Source: Glomus cerebriforme
Lineage: Eukaryota; Glomeromycota; Glomeromycetes; Glomerales; Glomeraceae
DNA: 64,000 nt
Reading direction: 5' to 3'
Assembly: GCA_003550305.1 (NCBI GenBank)
Contig: QKYT01000111.1
Coordinates: 42,042 to 106,041, forward strand
Shown here one piece after another: positions 1 through 11,485 of the stretch. The number at the start of each line of letters is the position of its first letter. The stretch's first letter is position 1. The notes under the pieces were generated by a model. The model was not told the DNA's origin, did no database searches, and worked only from the letters and a program-made list of their open reading frames with translations. The position numbers and the translations under genes were made by a program.

Positions 1-39
1 TTTTTTAAAAAGAAAGTAATTTCTACTATTCCTATCGTA

Positions 40-2157
40 ATGGCAAGTAATGTTGATTCTGCCTTTAAAATCGCAGGAAATGTTATAGGACCCTATATAC
101 CCTTATTTAAAAAAGCTACTGCATTAATTGATGAAATTGTAAAGATTTATGAAACGGCCGAATGTAATAAAGCGTTTTGTGATGCTTTAGTAGAACGAGT
201 GACATTATCTAGTGGTGCTATTGAAACGTTAAAATGCAGGAAACAAAAGAATGAAGACAACTTTCGTAACGTTGAATATTATAAAGCTTTTAATAGATTT
301 ATATATGTTTTAACAGATATTAAAGAATTCGTCGCTGATATTTCAAATATTGGTGTTTTTAAAAAATATGCACAAGCGCATTTTATTAAAGAAAAATTCG
401 AAACCCTTACAAAGAATTATGATGTTGCAATGAATGATCTACATTTTAATATAGCGGTTGCTAATGAAGAACAGAGAAGAATTGAAGCAGAAGCTTTAAA
501 AAAGGATCTGAGTAACATGACTAAGTATTTTGAAAAAATGGATGACAAACTGGTTAATATTTGTGATGAAATAATGTATATAAAAAAACGAATAGATGAT
601 GATAATGATGGCGATAAACCTTTACATGGTGTAAACAAGATTAACTCAAAAGAATTAATACATCCCGCACGACCAAAATCCGATGATAAACGTGGTAAAG
701 ATCCTAATTTTGTAATTAAGAAAATTTATCGAGGACAAGATGTAGCTTGTAAATTCACTAAGGAAGAAATTGAAACAAGTTCAAAAACACAACGAATTCT
801 TGAAATTTTAATGAAGTTATCTGAATGTAAATATATTCTTCAATTTTATGGTACTTCAAGTATTGAAAATCGTAATGTTATGGTCTTTGATTGGGCTGAA
901 CGTGGAAATTTGAGAGAACTTTATGATCGAAAAGATATTAAATGGTATTGTAAAGTTCGAATTGCTCTTGACATTTGTCGTGGTCTTATATTTTTGCAAT
1001 CCGTTAATATTTTACATCATGATCTGAGATGTGAAAATATTTTAATGACAGAAAGTTTAGAACCAAAAATTTATAATTTTGAGTTAGCACGTTCTTTTGA
1101 TGGAAAGACTACTATGCTGGATCCAACAGCAGGAGATATATTGCGTTGGATGGCTCCAGAAAAATTAACCAATACTCCATATACGACACAATGTGAAATT
1201 TTTAGTTTTGGTATGTTACTTTGGGAGCTTACTTTTGAAAAAATTCCATATAAAGGCTGGGAAGGAGAAAAAGTCATGAAACATGTGAAGAAGGGTGGTA
1301 GAGAAAGAATTACATTTGGAACTTCGATTCCTGAAATTTACCAAGAAGAATATAAAAATATTATAAATGGCAGTAAGTAATTTTTTTAAGAAACTATAAT
1401 GGCCTCTATTTTTTATTGGAATTAGATTAATAAATATTTGATTTTTAAATATATAGCTTGGAAACAAAGTCCACATGAACGTATTTCTTTTGTGAGATTA
1501 TGGGATTTGTTAGATGAGTTAAATAATTCCATTCATCATATGTTTGAAGATAATTCACAAGGTTTACTTTCTGATAAAACCTTGGTTTCAGATGGATCAA
1601 AGGAAACTGACGCTGATTTTGAAATATCAGATGAAGATAATAAATCTGTAAAACCAGTAATCTCATTAGAAGAAGGTATAAAAGCTTTTAAAAAGAAGGA
1701 GCATCAACAAGCATGGGAATGTTTTGAATTTCATGCAGAAAATAAGAATACAGAAGCAAAATATTGGAAAGGTCGTTATTTGTGGGAAGAATACCTTGAT
1801 AATATTAAAGGACGTAAAGAAGAAGGTAGAGAATTACTCAAAGAAGCTGCCGATGAGGGAAATTCCGATGCTCAATTACGTTACGCTTTTACTTTTAAAC
1901 ATGTTCTAGATGAAGGAAATAAACAAATATTTTTGGAATATCTTAAAAAAGCTGCTATAGAAGGAAATAATTCCATTGCACAATTTAATTTGGGTGATAT
2001 ATATTGTAAAGGAAAACGTGATATTATTCCAAAGAACGAGGAGGAGGGAATTAAATGGTTAAAAAAAGCTGCTTTGCAAGGTAATGATAAAGCAATTAAT
2101 TTATTACATGACCTTAGAAAAAGTCTTTATGATGACTCATTTGAAATCAATAATTAG
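40..2157 (+). CDS. Kinase-like protein with C-terminal Sel1 repeats (copy 1)
   Basis: Two exons, 40-1372 and 1457-2157, joined across a GTAAGT...ATATAG intron give 677 aa. The N-terminal ~200 residues are a helical region of unknown function. A tyrosine-kinase-like (TKL) domain follows, at about residues 220-480. It has the VACK lysine, an HHDLRCENIL catalytic loop and an RWMAPE motif. The metal-binding DFG is replaced by NFE (KIYNFEL), so catalysis is doubtful. The C-terminus carries Sel1-type helical repeats (AKYWKGRYL, EAADEGNSDAQLRYA, AAIEGNNSIAQFNLG). Kinase plus Sel1 is a known expanded architecture in Glomeromycotina. A close paralogue with the same intron position lies at 9135-11157. 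Probably a signalling or scaffold protein; the partners are unknown. Confidence 0.85.
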
Positions 2158-2423
2158 TTTGAAGAAATTTTTTTTTTTTTAAAAAAAATACTTTATTTCC
2201 AATATTTCAATCATTTATCTGATATAATTAACTTATTAATTCTATAAATAAAAAATGCTTAATCATAATTAACAAATGCTATTTAATACTGAGAGTAGGT
2301 ATAAATTAATAAAATATAAAAAATAAAATAAATGTACGAAATGTAAATTTCAATTATGCATTGTTCAGCAAATATTTTGCGCATTATACTGCACAATTTA
2401 AACCGATTCGATTTGAGCAGTGG
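2158..2423. other. AT-rich intergenic spacer
   Basis: Short AT-rich stretch between the first kinase-like gene and the LINE insertions. No gene is visible. Confidence 0.6.
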
Positions 2424-2438
2424 TAGTCAGTGTTTAGT
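2424..2438. repeat. 15-bp target-site repeat, copy 1
   Basis: TAGTCAGTGTTTAGT, identical to 3180-3194 and 4276-4290. It directly precedes a T-tract, which is the reverse complement of a poly(A) tail. This is what a LINE target-site duplication looks like. Confidence 0.85.
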
Positions 2439-3179
2439 TTTTTTTTTTTTTTTATTTAGAACAGCAATTTTATTTGATAAATTTAATAAAACGCGCAAAG
2501 CACGTAATACAGATCTTACACACAAATAAAAATTTCTAGGTCTAAAACCCTGAACGCTATTCCATCTTCTCGATAAAAACCAAAAAAAAATAATCGCACT
2601 GGGAAAGGGAAAAATACAAATAATGAATAAAACAAAAAAAAAATAATATAACCCTATACTACCATACTAGCGGAATCCCTCCTTCTGATAGATAAGCTGG
2701 CACTCCGTTACTCATACTGATTTGAAACTTTGTTTAGTAGGGAAACGGTACTATTTTCGATCTCGATAGCTAATCCTGGGTAAAGGGTTAATATAATGTT
2801 CCTATCACGTGAACGGACAAGAAACGAATTTCCAGATCGGACATTTTCTAATTAGTCTTGCTACGGTCGCGTGGAGGCTTGTTCTTCTTTGAACCCTTCT
2901 TGGTGGGCGTTCTTTGTGAGAGCAATAAGTTGGTGTCACACCTGAATTTCTTGTCGCTAATGCGTTCCAATAAGAGGCTCATCAGTCAGCAATTGGTCGA
3001 TGATCATTACTTCCTGCATAGACACAACACGTTTCAAAAACTTTCTGTGCGCTTTTTTCATTGCATTTTTCTTGGAAGAACGAGAGTCACCAGGTGAGGA
3101 AAGTGGTCTTCTTCTTGAGTATGGGTTCACAGGCGGGGCTGTCTTCTTCTTGTTGGGCTCAGACTGATTCTTTCCAACA
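2439..3179 (-). mobile_element. 5'-truncated LINE-type retroelement A
   Basis: A 741-bp insertion on the minus strand, bounded by 15-bp direct repeats. It ends in a poly(A) tail, seen as a T run at 2438-2453. The 5' part of the insert (about 3175-2957) reads as the C-terminal piece of a basic, Ser/Lys/Arg-rich protein (includes NPYSRRRPLSSPGDS). After a frame change near 2960 it continues to a stop at 2848-2850 (ends RDRSKTN). A 3' untranslated segment follows. The inner part is visibly richer in G+C than the flanks. The basic protein could be a LINE ORF1 or a captured mRNA end; no reverse transcriptase is present. Confidence 0.7.
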
Positions 3180-3194
3180 TAGTCAGTGTTTAGT
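3180..3194. repeat. 15-bp target-site repeat, copy 2 (shared)
   Basis: The middle copy of TAGTCAGTGTTTAGT. It separates the two retroelement fragments and serves as flank for both. Confidence 0.85.
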
Positions 3195-4275
3195 TTTGGT
3201 TTTATTTTTATTTTTATTGTCGCAAGATCTATCTATATGTGCATCTAAAATAAGGGGACATAAAAGTTCCTATACGAAATAAATTAAGACATTAGGTAAT
3301 CCCCCGAAGGAAACGCCTTGCCTAAATGATAAAATAGATTAGGCATAGCCATCTAGTACAAAATTGAAAGAAAATAAAGAAGAAAAGAAAAATAAAGAAA
3401 AAGTAGAAATTAAATCTATATTAAAATTCAATAATTGAAACGACGAAAAAAGTCGAACATATTTCGATGGTGAGTCCATGGACCAGAGTGAGGATAATTA
3501 GAAGTGGCCCATAAGAGCCATAAATGTTGAGGAAAAAGGCTATTTTGCGATGCGACGTTTCGGAGGCGTGTATTTGTGTCGATTGTTGAATTATGGTCGC
3601 GTGTGGAACAGTGGAAGTGGCTGAGTGTGTCCGTAGTTGTGGAGTGGGCGCAGTTTTGAAGAATCTATTTTTCTTCTTTTTAGTGAGATTATTGGTAAGT
3701 TTCCAATCTTTGAAAGCGAAACAGTATTGTAGCCAGGTTAGTCTTTTGATATCGGTGACTAAGTGATGAAAGAAATCTAGAAAACAGTTCATGTGAGTTT
3801 TAGTATTTTTAAAGCTCTCTTTAAATAATGTTGAGATAGAGGCCAGAACATGTTGGTGACAAATGAGAATGAATTCTTGATTGGAGAGTAACTCTTCCGA
3901 GATTGATAAAGAAAAAATTGAGACTTTATTGATCAGATTCTCGAATGTATTGATTGATCATTATTGTTAGTGATAAAAGCTGTTAATTGCTGTTTGTGAG
4001 CAGATAACATTTTCAAAGGATGGTCTGCGTGTTTCGGACAGAGAAAGACGTGATTGTTCGATGTAGCGTTTTGATTACAGTTTGGACAAGTGGTAATCGA
4101 TCCGGGGTATAACCATGGGAAGTTACGGTTAAGAATATCTCCTGTTGGGAGAAAGTGATGAATGCTTTTGATTATTTTATAACTAAGATATTTGGAGAAT
4201 TGCGGTGAAGTTATAGTGTCTGTAGGATTAAATTTTAACCAGGTTTCTGTTAGGGACCAGTCTATGTCTACTGTC
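3195..4275 (-). mobile_element. 5'-truncated LINE retrotransposon B with zinc-knuckle region
   Basis: A 1,081-bp minus-strand insertion between copies 2 and 3 of the 15-bp repeat. Its 3' end is at an A-rich tail (T-rich at 3195-3215 on the plus strand). From about 4260 downward it encodes the C-terminal end of a LINE ORF2: a WLYPGSITTCPNCNQN stretch and then H-x4-C, i.e. a C-x2-C-x9-H-x4-C zinc motif of the kind that follows the reverse transcriptase in many LINEs. One frameshift near 3955 separates this from the rest of the reading frame (3950-3421). Reverse transcriptase and endonuclease are absent because the copy is 5'-truncated. Dead element. Confidence 0.8.
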
Positions 4276-4290
4276 TAGTCAGTGTTTAGT
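4276..4290. repeat. 15-bp target-site repeat, copy 3
   Basis: The outer right copy of TAGTCAGTGTTTAGT; it closes the double insertion. Confidence 0.85.
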
Positions 4291-4748
4291 ACAAGATATT
4301 TATAATGATTCGTGTGATCATCTCTGATTACGTGAGATTGACAATTTCTAATTTTTGCACTAATTATAAAGCTTTAAAAGTCCACACACTACGCGTATTT
4401 TTGTTAAAGGCCAAAAAGAGTCATTTTTAACTTTTATATATGTAATATCATATGGGACGAATTGCGTTAATTTATTAACTGATTATTTAATATTACAAAA
4501 TATACTATTACTGCGTAGAAGCGTATTTTATATAGTTTAAAATTTATTAAAGTTTTTATAATTAAAATTAAGAATATACTTTTAATTTAACAAAAGTTTA
4601 ATGCTCGTGATTTATTCGTAAAAATTATTATACTATGAAATGGTCAATAAAGCGATTTTCAGATTTATATAAACATTGTATAATTGTTATGATTGCTATA
4701 TGATTGTGATTGGTCATTACTGTGGAGTGACGAATGGACATTGCAAAG
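4291..4748. other. AT-rich intergenic sequence
   Basis: About 460 bp between the LINE cluster and the 3' end of the channel gene. It probably includes that gene's 3' UTR (minus strand). No ORF or RNA is recognised. Confidence 0.6.
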
Positions 4749-7700
4749 CTAGTCCAACTCTAAATCATCATTATCATCATTTAAATTATTCACTAAATCA
4801 TCATTATCATCATTTAAATTATTCACTAAATCATCATCATCATTTAAATTATTCACTAAATCATCATCATCATCATTTATCGCTAAATCATCATTATCAT
4901 CATTTCTATTTGCATTTGAATTATTATTTAATAATTCTTGCAAACTTATTATGTGTTGTTTAAATTCATCTGTTTGTTGTTTATATTTATTATTAATATC
5001 TTCTATTTGTTGCTTAAATTCATCTTTCATTTGATCTATTTTATCAACAGGTTCTGGAATTTCTGCTAATTTTCTCAATTCTTTACTGATAAATGGAGGA
5101 TGGTCAAAATCAGTTTTATTATTATCAATTGCATGAATTAATTTACGAACTTCATTAACAGGCATATCATAATAACTAAATTAATTTTAAAATAAATTAA
5201 TTAAAAAATGTTGAAAAAAAAATAAATTATAAATATTTAATATTAATTACTTACATCCAATTTGGAAACCATTCTTTTTTATTTTTTTGATAAGAAAACA
5301 TATAAAATAATTCAATTTCCATAATAATCTTTCAAAAATAATAAAAATAAGATTGTAATTAAATTTTTAAAATTTCTCAAAATTTTAATATTATAAGTGT
5401 TATATTATAAATTAAATAAATACCTTTGCTTTTTGGAGTAAAAATTCTTCGTCTTTATTATAATCTTCAATTGCCATATTAAGCAATCCAATAAATAAGT
5501 TCATAAGATAAATTACTGTAAAGAATGTAAATAAAACTAATAATATTGTCATTGTATGAGAATCTTGATAAGTCCATGATGAAAAAGCTCCAGAATTACC
5601 TATTTATTATATAAAAAAAATAATTGTTAATTTTTAAGATTAGAAAGAAACTAATAATTTAAATAATTTTTACCTATAAGAAGTAAATATACTGCTAAAA
5701 GTGAAGTAGGAAACCAATTAAACATATTTGTATTTGAATCCGGGGATTGGATTAATGTTGGAGTAGGAGTTATAGTTCCATCTGGATTGACAGAATTATA
5801 TTTAGTAGCAAGATTCCATGGATTATTTTCATCATCATCAAAAGCAGGTTTATCTAATGAAAAATTTTTGGTTGATCTTAAAAGAATATAAAATGCATGA
5901 GTAAATCCAAGTAAAATAAACAATAGAACTACTAAAAATGGAAAAACTTTTTTGCCAACACCAATCATTATAGCAAAATAAATTCCAAATGATTGAAATA
6001 CTCGAAAAAATAATAAAAATTTTATATTTAATAATAAATTAGAAAATGCTATAATCCAAAGAGATGGTTTGCCATAAATAAGCCACAATATAGATGTTAT
6101 AATGGGTAATAAATATGCTCCTACATCTGTTAATAAATAAATTAGTAATAATTTTTTAAATCGTTAAACCATTTTAAAAAAATATTTAATATTAATTGTT
6201 TACCAAATAAATTCCATAGATCATTAAAATAAATTTTTGGATCCCAATAACATTGTCGAATTTCAAAACTTAAATGTATACCACCAAATATAACTGAAAT
6301 TATAAAAAGTATATTGTTTTGTTCCAACGTAGAAGCCACCGCAAAACAAAGAAAAAAAATAGTATAAAAAAGCCAAATCAGAGAATAATAAGTTTTTCCA
6401 AAAGTTTTCCATTTAAAATCTATAATAGCAGCAAAATTCCACCATTTATAAAAATTATTAGTATCGATATTACAAAAAAGAATAGATTTTGGTTTATGTA
6501 AAATTTCATTAGTATAAATTTGGGGAAAAGGAACAATAAAACTAATTGTTGGGATTTGGAAATTTTCTCGTGTTTTAAAATAATAAATGAAATTATTGTA
6601 AAATGATGAAAATGATGTTATTAAGCCTTTAAAATAATTATTACTTGATTTTTTAATACGTATATCTTTTGAATATGTATAAAGTGAAGTATTTGTTGTT
6701 GAATATTTTTCAGCTAAACAAATAGGATCTAATATAATTGACGTATATATAATATATTTTATCGCTAAATTTGAATAATCATGATGGTCATGACATAATT
6801 CGGGTAAAGGTAATAATGTCATGTAATTGTAATTCGTTGAATTATTTTTAATTAATTCAATAATTTTATCAAAAATTTTTTTAACAATAGAATCTTTTTT
6901 TCTTTTAATTGCTGTATTTAAAATTTTTGATCCAAATTTTGTAAATTCTAATGGATTTTTTATAATACTTGTAACTATTTCCTTATATTGTTCATTGTAA
7001 TTCTCATTATATTGAGAATCTTCAAATATCTTTAAATTTGGTAATGGTAATGAAAATAGTGAATCATTATATTCATTCTTCAAAATTTCTCGAAAAAGTA
7101 ATCTATATTGATCATAAAGGACTGATTCATTCGAGGTTTCTTTACCATATTTATTATTCCATTCTTCATTATTCCAAAAGTATTGAAGTCTTAATAAATT
7201 TTCGACTATCGTATAAATGAAGATTCCTTGTTTAGTAATTAAAGCCAAATGTTGGTTATTTAATTGTTTATATGAAAATATATGAGTATAAATATGACTA
7301 TCAATTTTGTTTTCTGTTTCCATCCATTCATTATTTTTTCGTAATTCTCCTACAATTATAACCAAATCAAATCTTTTTTGAAGGTTAAAACGAATATTTT
7401 CTCCGTCTGTTAACTTGTCCGTATCATTTAAAAATTCACAATTTATTCCATCGTTAATAATATCTTTAAGCATTTGTTGTATAGTTTTGAAAATAAATAA
7501 CGTATAAATATTACTATGATAGGTAGTCTTTAACATTTGTTGAAGTATATTCTCATTCAACCCATCTTCAACCCAAACATTGCCTTCCTTTATGAAGAAC
7601 TTTCTATTTGATTTAGTTATAATAGTATTTCTTTGATCTTTGATAATCTCAGCAATGTTAATTCGATGATCAAGAAAAGGATATAAAAGTAATGATTTAT

Positions 7701-8807
7701 TTAGAGCGGAGCAAACAATTAAACCTTCAGAACCATCTTTAAAAGTTACAAATTCTATTGGAACAAAATAATTAAGTTCTAAGAATAAAAAATAAAACAT
7801 AACGGTTAGATCGGTTTAAGATAATTATACGATAAAATATTGTAAAAATACTAACCATATCTTAATATATGTGTTCCAGTTTCCATCGAAAATATATAAA
7901 TAAATCTATAAATATTTAATGCCAATATTGTTTGATTTTTGTTTACTACAATTTTAAATGTAGAATCATTCAGATCATTCCCATGGAAGTCATAAAGGTT
8001 GTATTGCATTTCAAATGCCATGTTCGATAAATTCCATTGAGTTATTGATTGAAAACCATTAAAAAGAAATAATTTTGTTTGATATACAAAGCAATATTCG
8101 ACTTTTAAACTTTCAGGAATATCAATATCGTATATCTGAGAACACTTCCAAGGAATTGCATCGGATGTTGGTTTGTTTTTAAAAGAGTAAAAATAAATTT
8201 TATAATCCTTTAATGATACTAGAAACAAACAGTTAGGATCATTAACATCATTAAGTTCATTATTAGGATCATTAGGATCGTTAGGAAGAAATCCCATCGA
8301 ATATCTTTTAATATTAAGTCTTTTTGCATGCTCTAGCTTAATAAATTGACCTTTGTCACCACTTAAATCAATAAAACCTATAATATAAATATAATTAGAC
8401 AATTTAATTTTTTTTTTGTTTATACATATATCATTATATAAGTACTTACGAATTTCATAATTTCCATCATCATAATAATCATGAAAAAGGGATAGCAAAA
8501 ATCTTTTATATAATACAAATGATTCTTTATCGTAGACTTGGTCAAATTTAAGATACATATCAGAATATAATTGTCCATTTTCTTCCTCCTCCTCTTCTTC
8601 TCCTAAAACAATTTTATTTTCCTCAATTCCTTTTTCAACATTAACTGGCCATCCACAAATTGAATTATCTTTTTCGCTATAAGTAACGATATAGCTCATT
8701 TCTTGAGAAATAATAATCCGACTAGTTTTTTTTCCATTATGTGATTGGAAAACTTCACTTTTCGGACTAACCATGTTAATTGATAAAGTTTCCTTAATAC
8801 TTTCCAT
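4749..8807 (-). CDS. TRP-like ion channel protein
   Basis: Seven exons on the minus strand (8807-8450, 8377-7856, 7778-6204, 6126-5674, 5599-5424, 5328-5255, 5175-4749) close in frame at 1,194 aa. The first ~750 residues are a beta-rich, poorly conserved cytoplasmic region. Six hydrophobic segments follow in order: near TYYSLIWLFYTIFFL, NNILFIISVIFGG, LFDVGAYLLPIITSILWLIYG, SLWIIAFSNLLLN, VFPFLVVLLFILLG, and a pore-S6 stretch ending YLMNLFIGLLNMAIEDYN. This is the ion-transport arrangement of TRP channels. After S6 come IYYDMPVNEVRKLI, a coiled coil (QMKDEFKQQIEDINNKYKQQ) and an acidic Asn-Asp repeat tail. Likely a non-selective cation channel; the activating stimulus is not evident. The start is the first ATG of the open frame. 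Confidence 0.85.
4757..4917 (-). repeat. Coding minisatellite (about 30 bp unit)
   Basis: Tandem units of 27-33 bp (plus strand AAATCATCATTATCATCATTTAAATTATTCACT and shortened forms). They encode repeats of the type NDDNDDLVNNL at the C-terminus of the channel protein. All unit lengths keep the frame. Confidence 0.9.
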
Positions 8808-9134
8808 GTTAACAAAAATTTTACGAAAAATTTTTTTTTTTTTTTTTAAGGACGTACACTTTTATTTATAAAAAAATCGCAGTAATAATGTATGCTAATA
8901 TTAACTATATAAAGTTTACGCCAGCGTTACTTGATACAACCTTAGAATTACACAACTTATTTTTATTGTTCCCCAAAATTTGATCTTCAAAAAAGTAGCT
9001 TCTTTAAATTTCGGATAAACATTATTCCACTATTAATTTTGCTGAGGAACGTAGCTTCCCATCACTGTGTAACCGCGGTGACATTTCTTTAAACTTTGAG
9101 AAAAAGAATATCTGATAAAAAGAGAGCTGTAACA
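8808..9134. promoter_or_regulatory. Divergent intergenic region, channel gene / second kinase-like gene
   Basis: 327 bp lie between the two start codons, so both promoters must be here. It has A/T runs at 8829-8848 and a small G+C-richer patch near 9050-9080. No clear known motif was found. Confidence 0.45.
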
Positions 9135-11157
9135 ATGTCCTCAAATTTAAGTAATGATTCCCCCTTTAAAATCGCAGGAGACGCTATAGGACCCTATCTA
9201 TCCTTATTTAAAGCAGCTAGTGCATTAGTTGGTGAAATTGTAGCACTTTATGAAACGGCCAAATATAATAAAGCAATTTGCGAAACTCTAGTAGAACGAG
9301 TGATATTTTCTAGTGGTGCTATTGAAACGTTAAAATACAGGAAACGAAAAAATGAAGACAAATTTCGCAACGAAGAATATTATAAAGCTTTTAATAGATT
9401 TATATATGTTTTAACAGATATTAAAGAATTCGTCGCTGATATTTCAAATATTGGTGTTTTTAAAAAGTATGCAAAGGCGGATTTTATTAAAGAAAAATTT
9501 GAAACCCTTACAAAGCATTATGATGCTGCAATGAATGATTTGCAATTTACTATGGCAGTTGCTAGCGAAGAACAGAGAAGAATTGATGAAGAAGCTTTAG
9601 AAGAGGATCTGAATGCGATGTCTAAATATGTTGGGGAAATCATGGGTGAAAATTTATATAATATTTATGATGAAATAAGTTTTATTAAGAAGCATTTAAA
9701 TGATGAAACTTTACATGGTGTAAACAATATTAACTCAAAGGAATTAATGCATTCCATAGAAGGAAAATCTGATTATAAACGTGGTAAAGTAATTAAGAAA
9801 ATTTATCGAGGACAGTTTGTAGCTTGTAAATTCACCGAGGAACAAATTGAAACCAGTTCAAAAATGCAACGAATTCTTGAAATTTTAATGAAATTATCTG
9901 AATGTAAATATATTCTTAAATTTTATGGTATTTCAACAATCGAAAATCGTAATGTTATGGTTTTTGATTGGGCTGAACATGGAACTTTGAGAGAACTTTA
10001 TGAACAAAAAGATATAAATTGGCATTATAAAGTTCGAATTGCTCTTGAGATTTGTCGCGGTCTTATATTTTTACAATCTGTTGATATTTTACATCATGAT
10101 CTGAGATGTGAAAATATTTTAATGACAGAAAGTTTAGAACCAAAAATTTATAATTTTGAGTTAACACGTTCTTTTGATGGAATGACTACTATGCTAGATC
10201 CAGCAGCAGGAGATATATTGCGTTGGATGGCTCCAGAAAAATTAACTAATAATCCATATACGACACACTGTGAAATTTTTAGTTTTGGTATGTTACTTTG
10301 GGAGCTTACTTTTGAAAAAATTCCATATGAAGGCTGGGAAGAAGAAAGAATTATGTCTCACGTGATTAAAGGTGGTAGAGAAAGAATTACATTTGGAACT
10401 TCAATCCCTGAAATTTATCAAGAAGAATATAAAAATATTATAAATGACAGTAAGTAATTTTACTAAGAAATTATTTCCTCTATGTTATTAATTAGATTTA
10501 ATAATTTTGATTTTTATATATATAGCTTGGAAACAAAATCCACATGAACGTATTTCTTTTATGAAATTATTGGATTTGTTAGAAGAGTTATATAATTCCA
10601 TTCATCACATGTTTGAAGATAATTCGCCAGGTTTACTTCCTGATAAAACCTTGGATTTAGATGGATCAAAGAAAACTGACGCTGATTTAGAAGAAGGTAT
10701 ACGAGCTTTTAGATTGGGTGATCATAAAAAAGCATGGGAATGTTTTGATTTTCATGCAGGAAATAATAATACAACAGCAAAATATTGGAAAGGTCGTTAT
10801 TTGTGGGAAGGATATCTTGAAAGTATTAAAGGACGTAAAGAAGAAGGTAGAAAATTACTCAAAGAAGCTGCCGATGAGGGAAATTCTGATGCTCAATTAC
10901 GTTACGCTTTTACTTTATTAAATACTCTCGAAGAAGAAGATAATCGACAAATATTTTTGAAATATCTTAAAACAGCTGCTATCGAGGGAAATAATTCCAC
11001 TGCACAATTTAATTTGGGTGATATATACTTTAAAGGAAAAATTAAAGTTCCAAAGGACGAAGATGAGGGCATTAAATGGTTAAGGAAAGCTGCTTCACAA
11101 AATTATCCTAAAGCAATTGTTTTTTTAAGAAACATTAGAGTAATATCGAACAAGTAA
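9135..11157 (+). CDS. Kinase-like protein with C-terminal Sel1 repeats (copy 2)
   Basis: Exons 9135-10449 and 10526-11157 give 648 aa. The ATG at 9135 (MSSNLSND) is preferred over the in-frame ATG at 9096 because it aligns with the start of copy 1 (both then reach FKIAG). Domain order matches copy 1: helical N-terminal region, TKL domain with VACK, HHDLRCENIL and RWMAPE, then Sel1 repeats (EAADEGNSDAQLRYA, AAIEGNNSTAQFNLG). DFG is again replaced by NFE (KIYNFELTRS). The intron sits at the same codon as in copy 1, so the two arose by duplication. A segment before the kinase domain is shorter than in copy 1, and the Sel1 linker is reduced. Confidence 0.85.
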
Positions 11158-11485
11158 TTTAAGAAGGAAGAGGTTGAGAATAAATAATAGTTTTAGTATA
11201 AATTTAAAAATTATATAATTTATTAAATTCAAAATATAAATTATTGAGCTATTTGATAACTTAGTATTATTTTGTAAGAGAATCAACTTATGATCGAATT
11301 TTAATAAAACTATAACATAAAAACTTCAATTATATTTGTTACGATAAATACTCGATAAATCATTTCTCCTATGATACTACAATTTGTCACGTGATTTTTG
11401 ATTGTTAAATCATATGATTAATTTATACTCAAAAAAAAAAAAAAAAAAAAAAAATAGATCCTCATTTTTTTTCTTGACATCTGAA
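11158..11485. other. Intergenic region upstream of RPS25
   Basis: About 330 bp. It contains the palindrome CACGTG at 11388-11393 and a long A run at 11430-11453. It probably holds the RPS25 promoter. Confidence 0.5.
11388..11393. promoter_or_regulatory. CACGTG palindrome upstream of RPS25
   Basis: GTCACGTGATTTTTG, 93 bp upstream of the RPS25 ATG. CACGTG is the core bound by bHLH factors such as Cbf1. The same core lies at similar distances upstream of the DUF1761-like gene and WDR82. A role is inferred from position only. Confidence 0.4.

Noticed and set aside
2858..3282. Plus-strand open frames inside LINE fragment A
   Set aside because: They mirror the minus-strand element frame and cross the 15-bp repeat boundary.
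4757..4917. CRISPR-like repeated units
   Set aside because: Units are contiguous without spacers and are coding; this is a minisatellite in a eukaryotic gene.
4676..4963. Plus-strand His/Leu-rich frame
   Set aside because: It is the complement of the Asn-Asp coding minisatellite of the channel gene.
9096..9134. Upstream in-frame ATG for the second kinase-like gene
   Set aside because: The first 13 codons have no counterpart in the paralogue; the ATG at 9135 aligns with the paralogue start.
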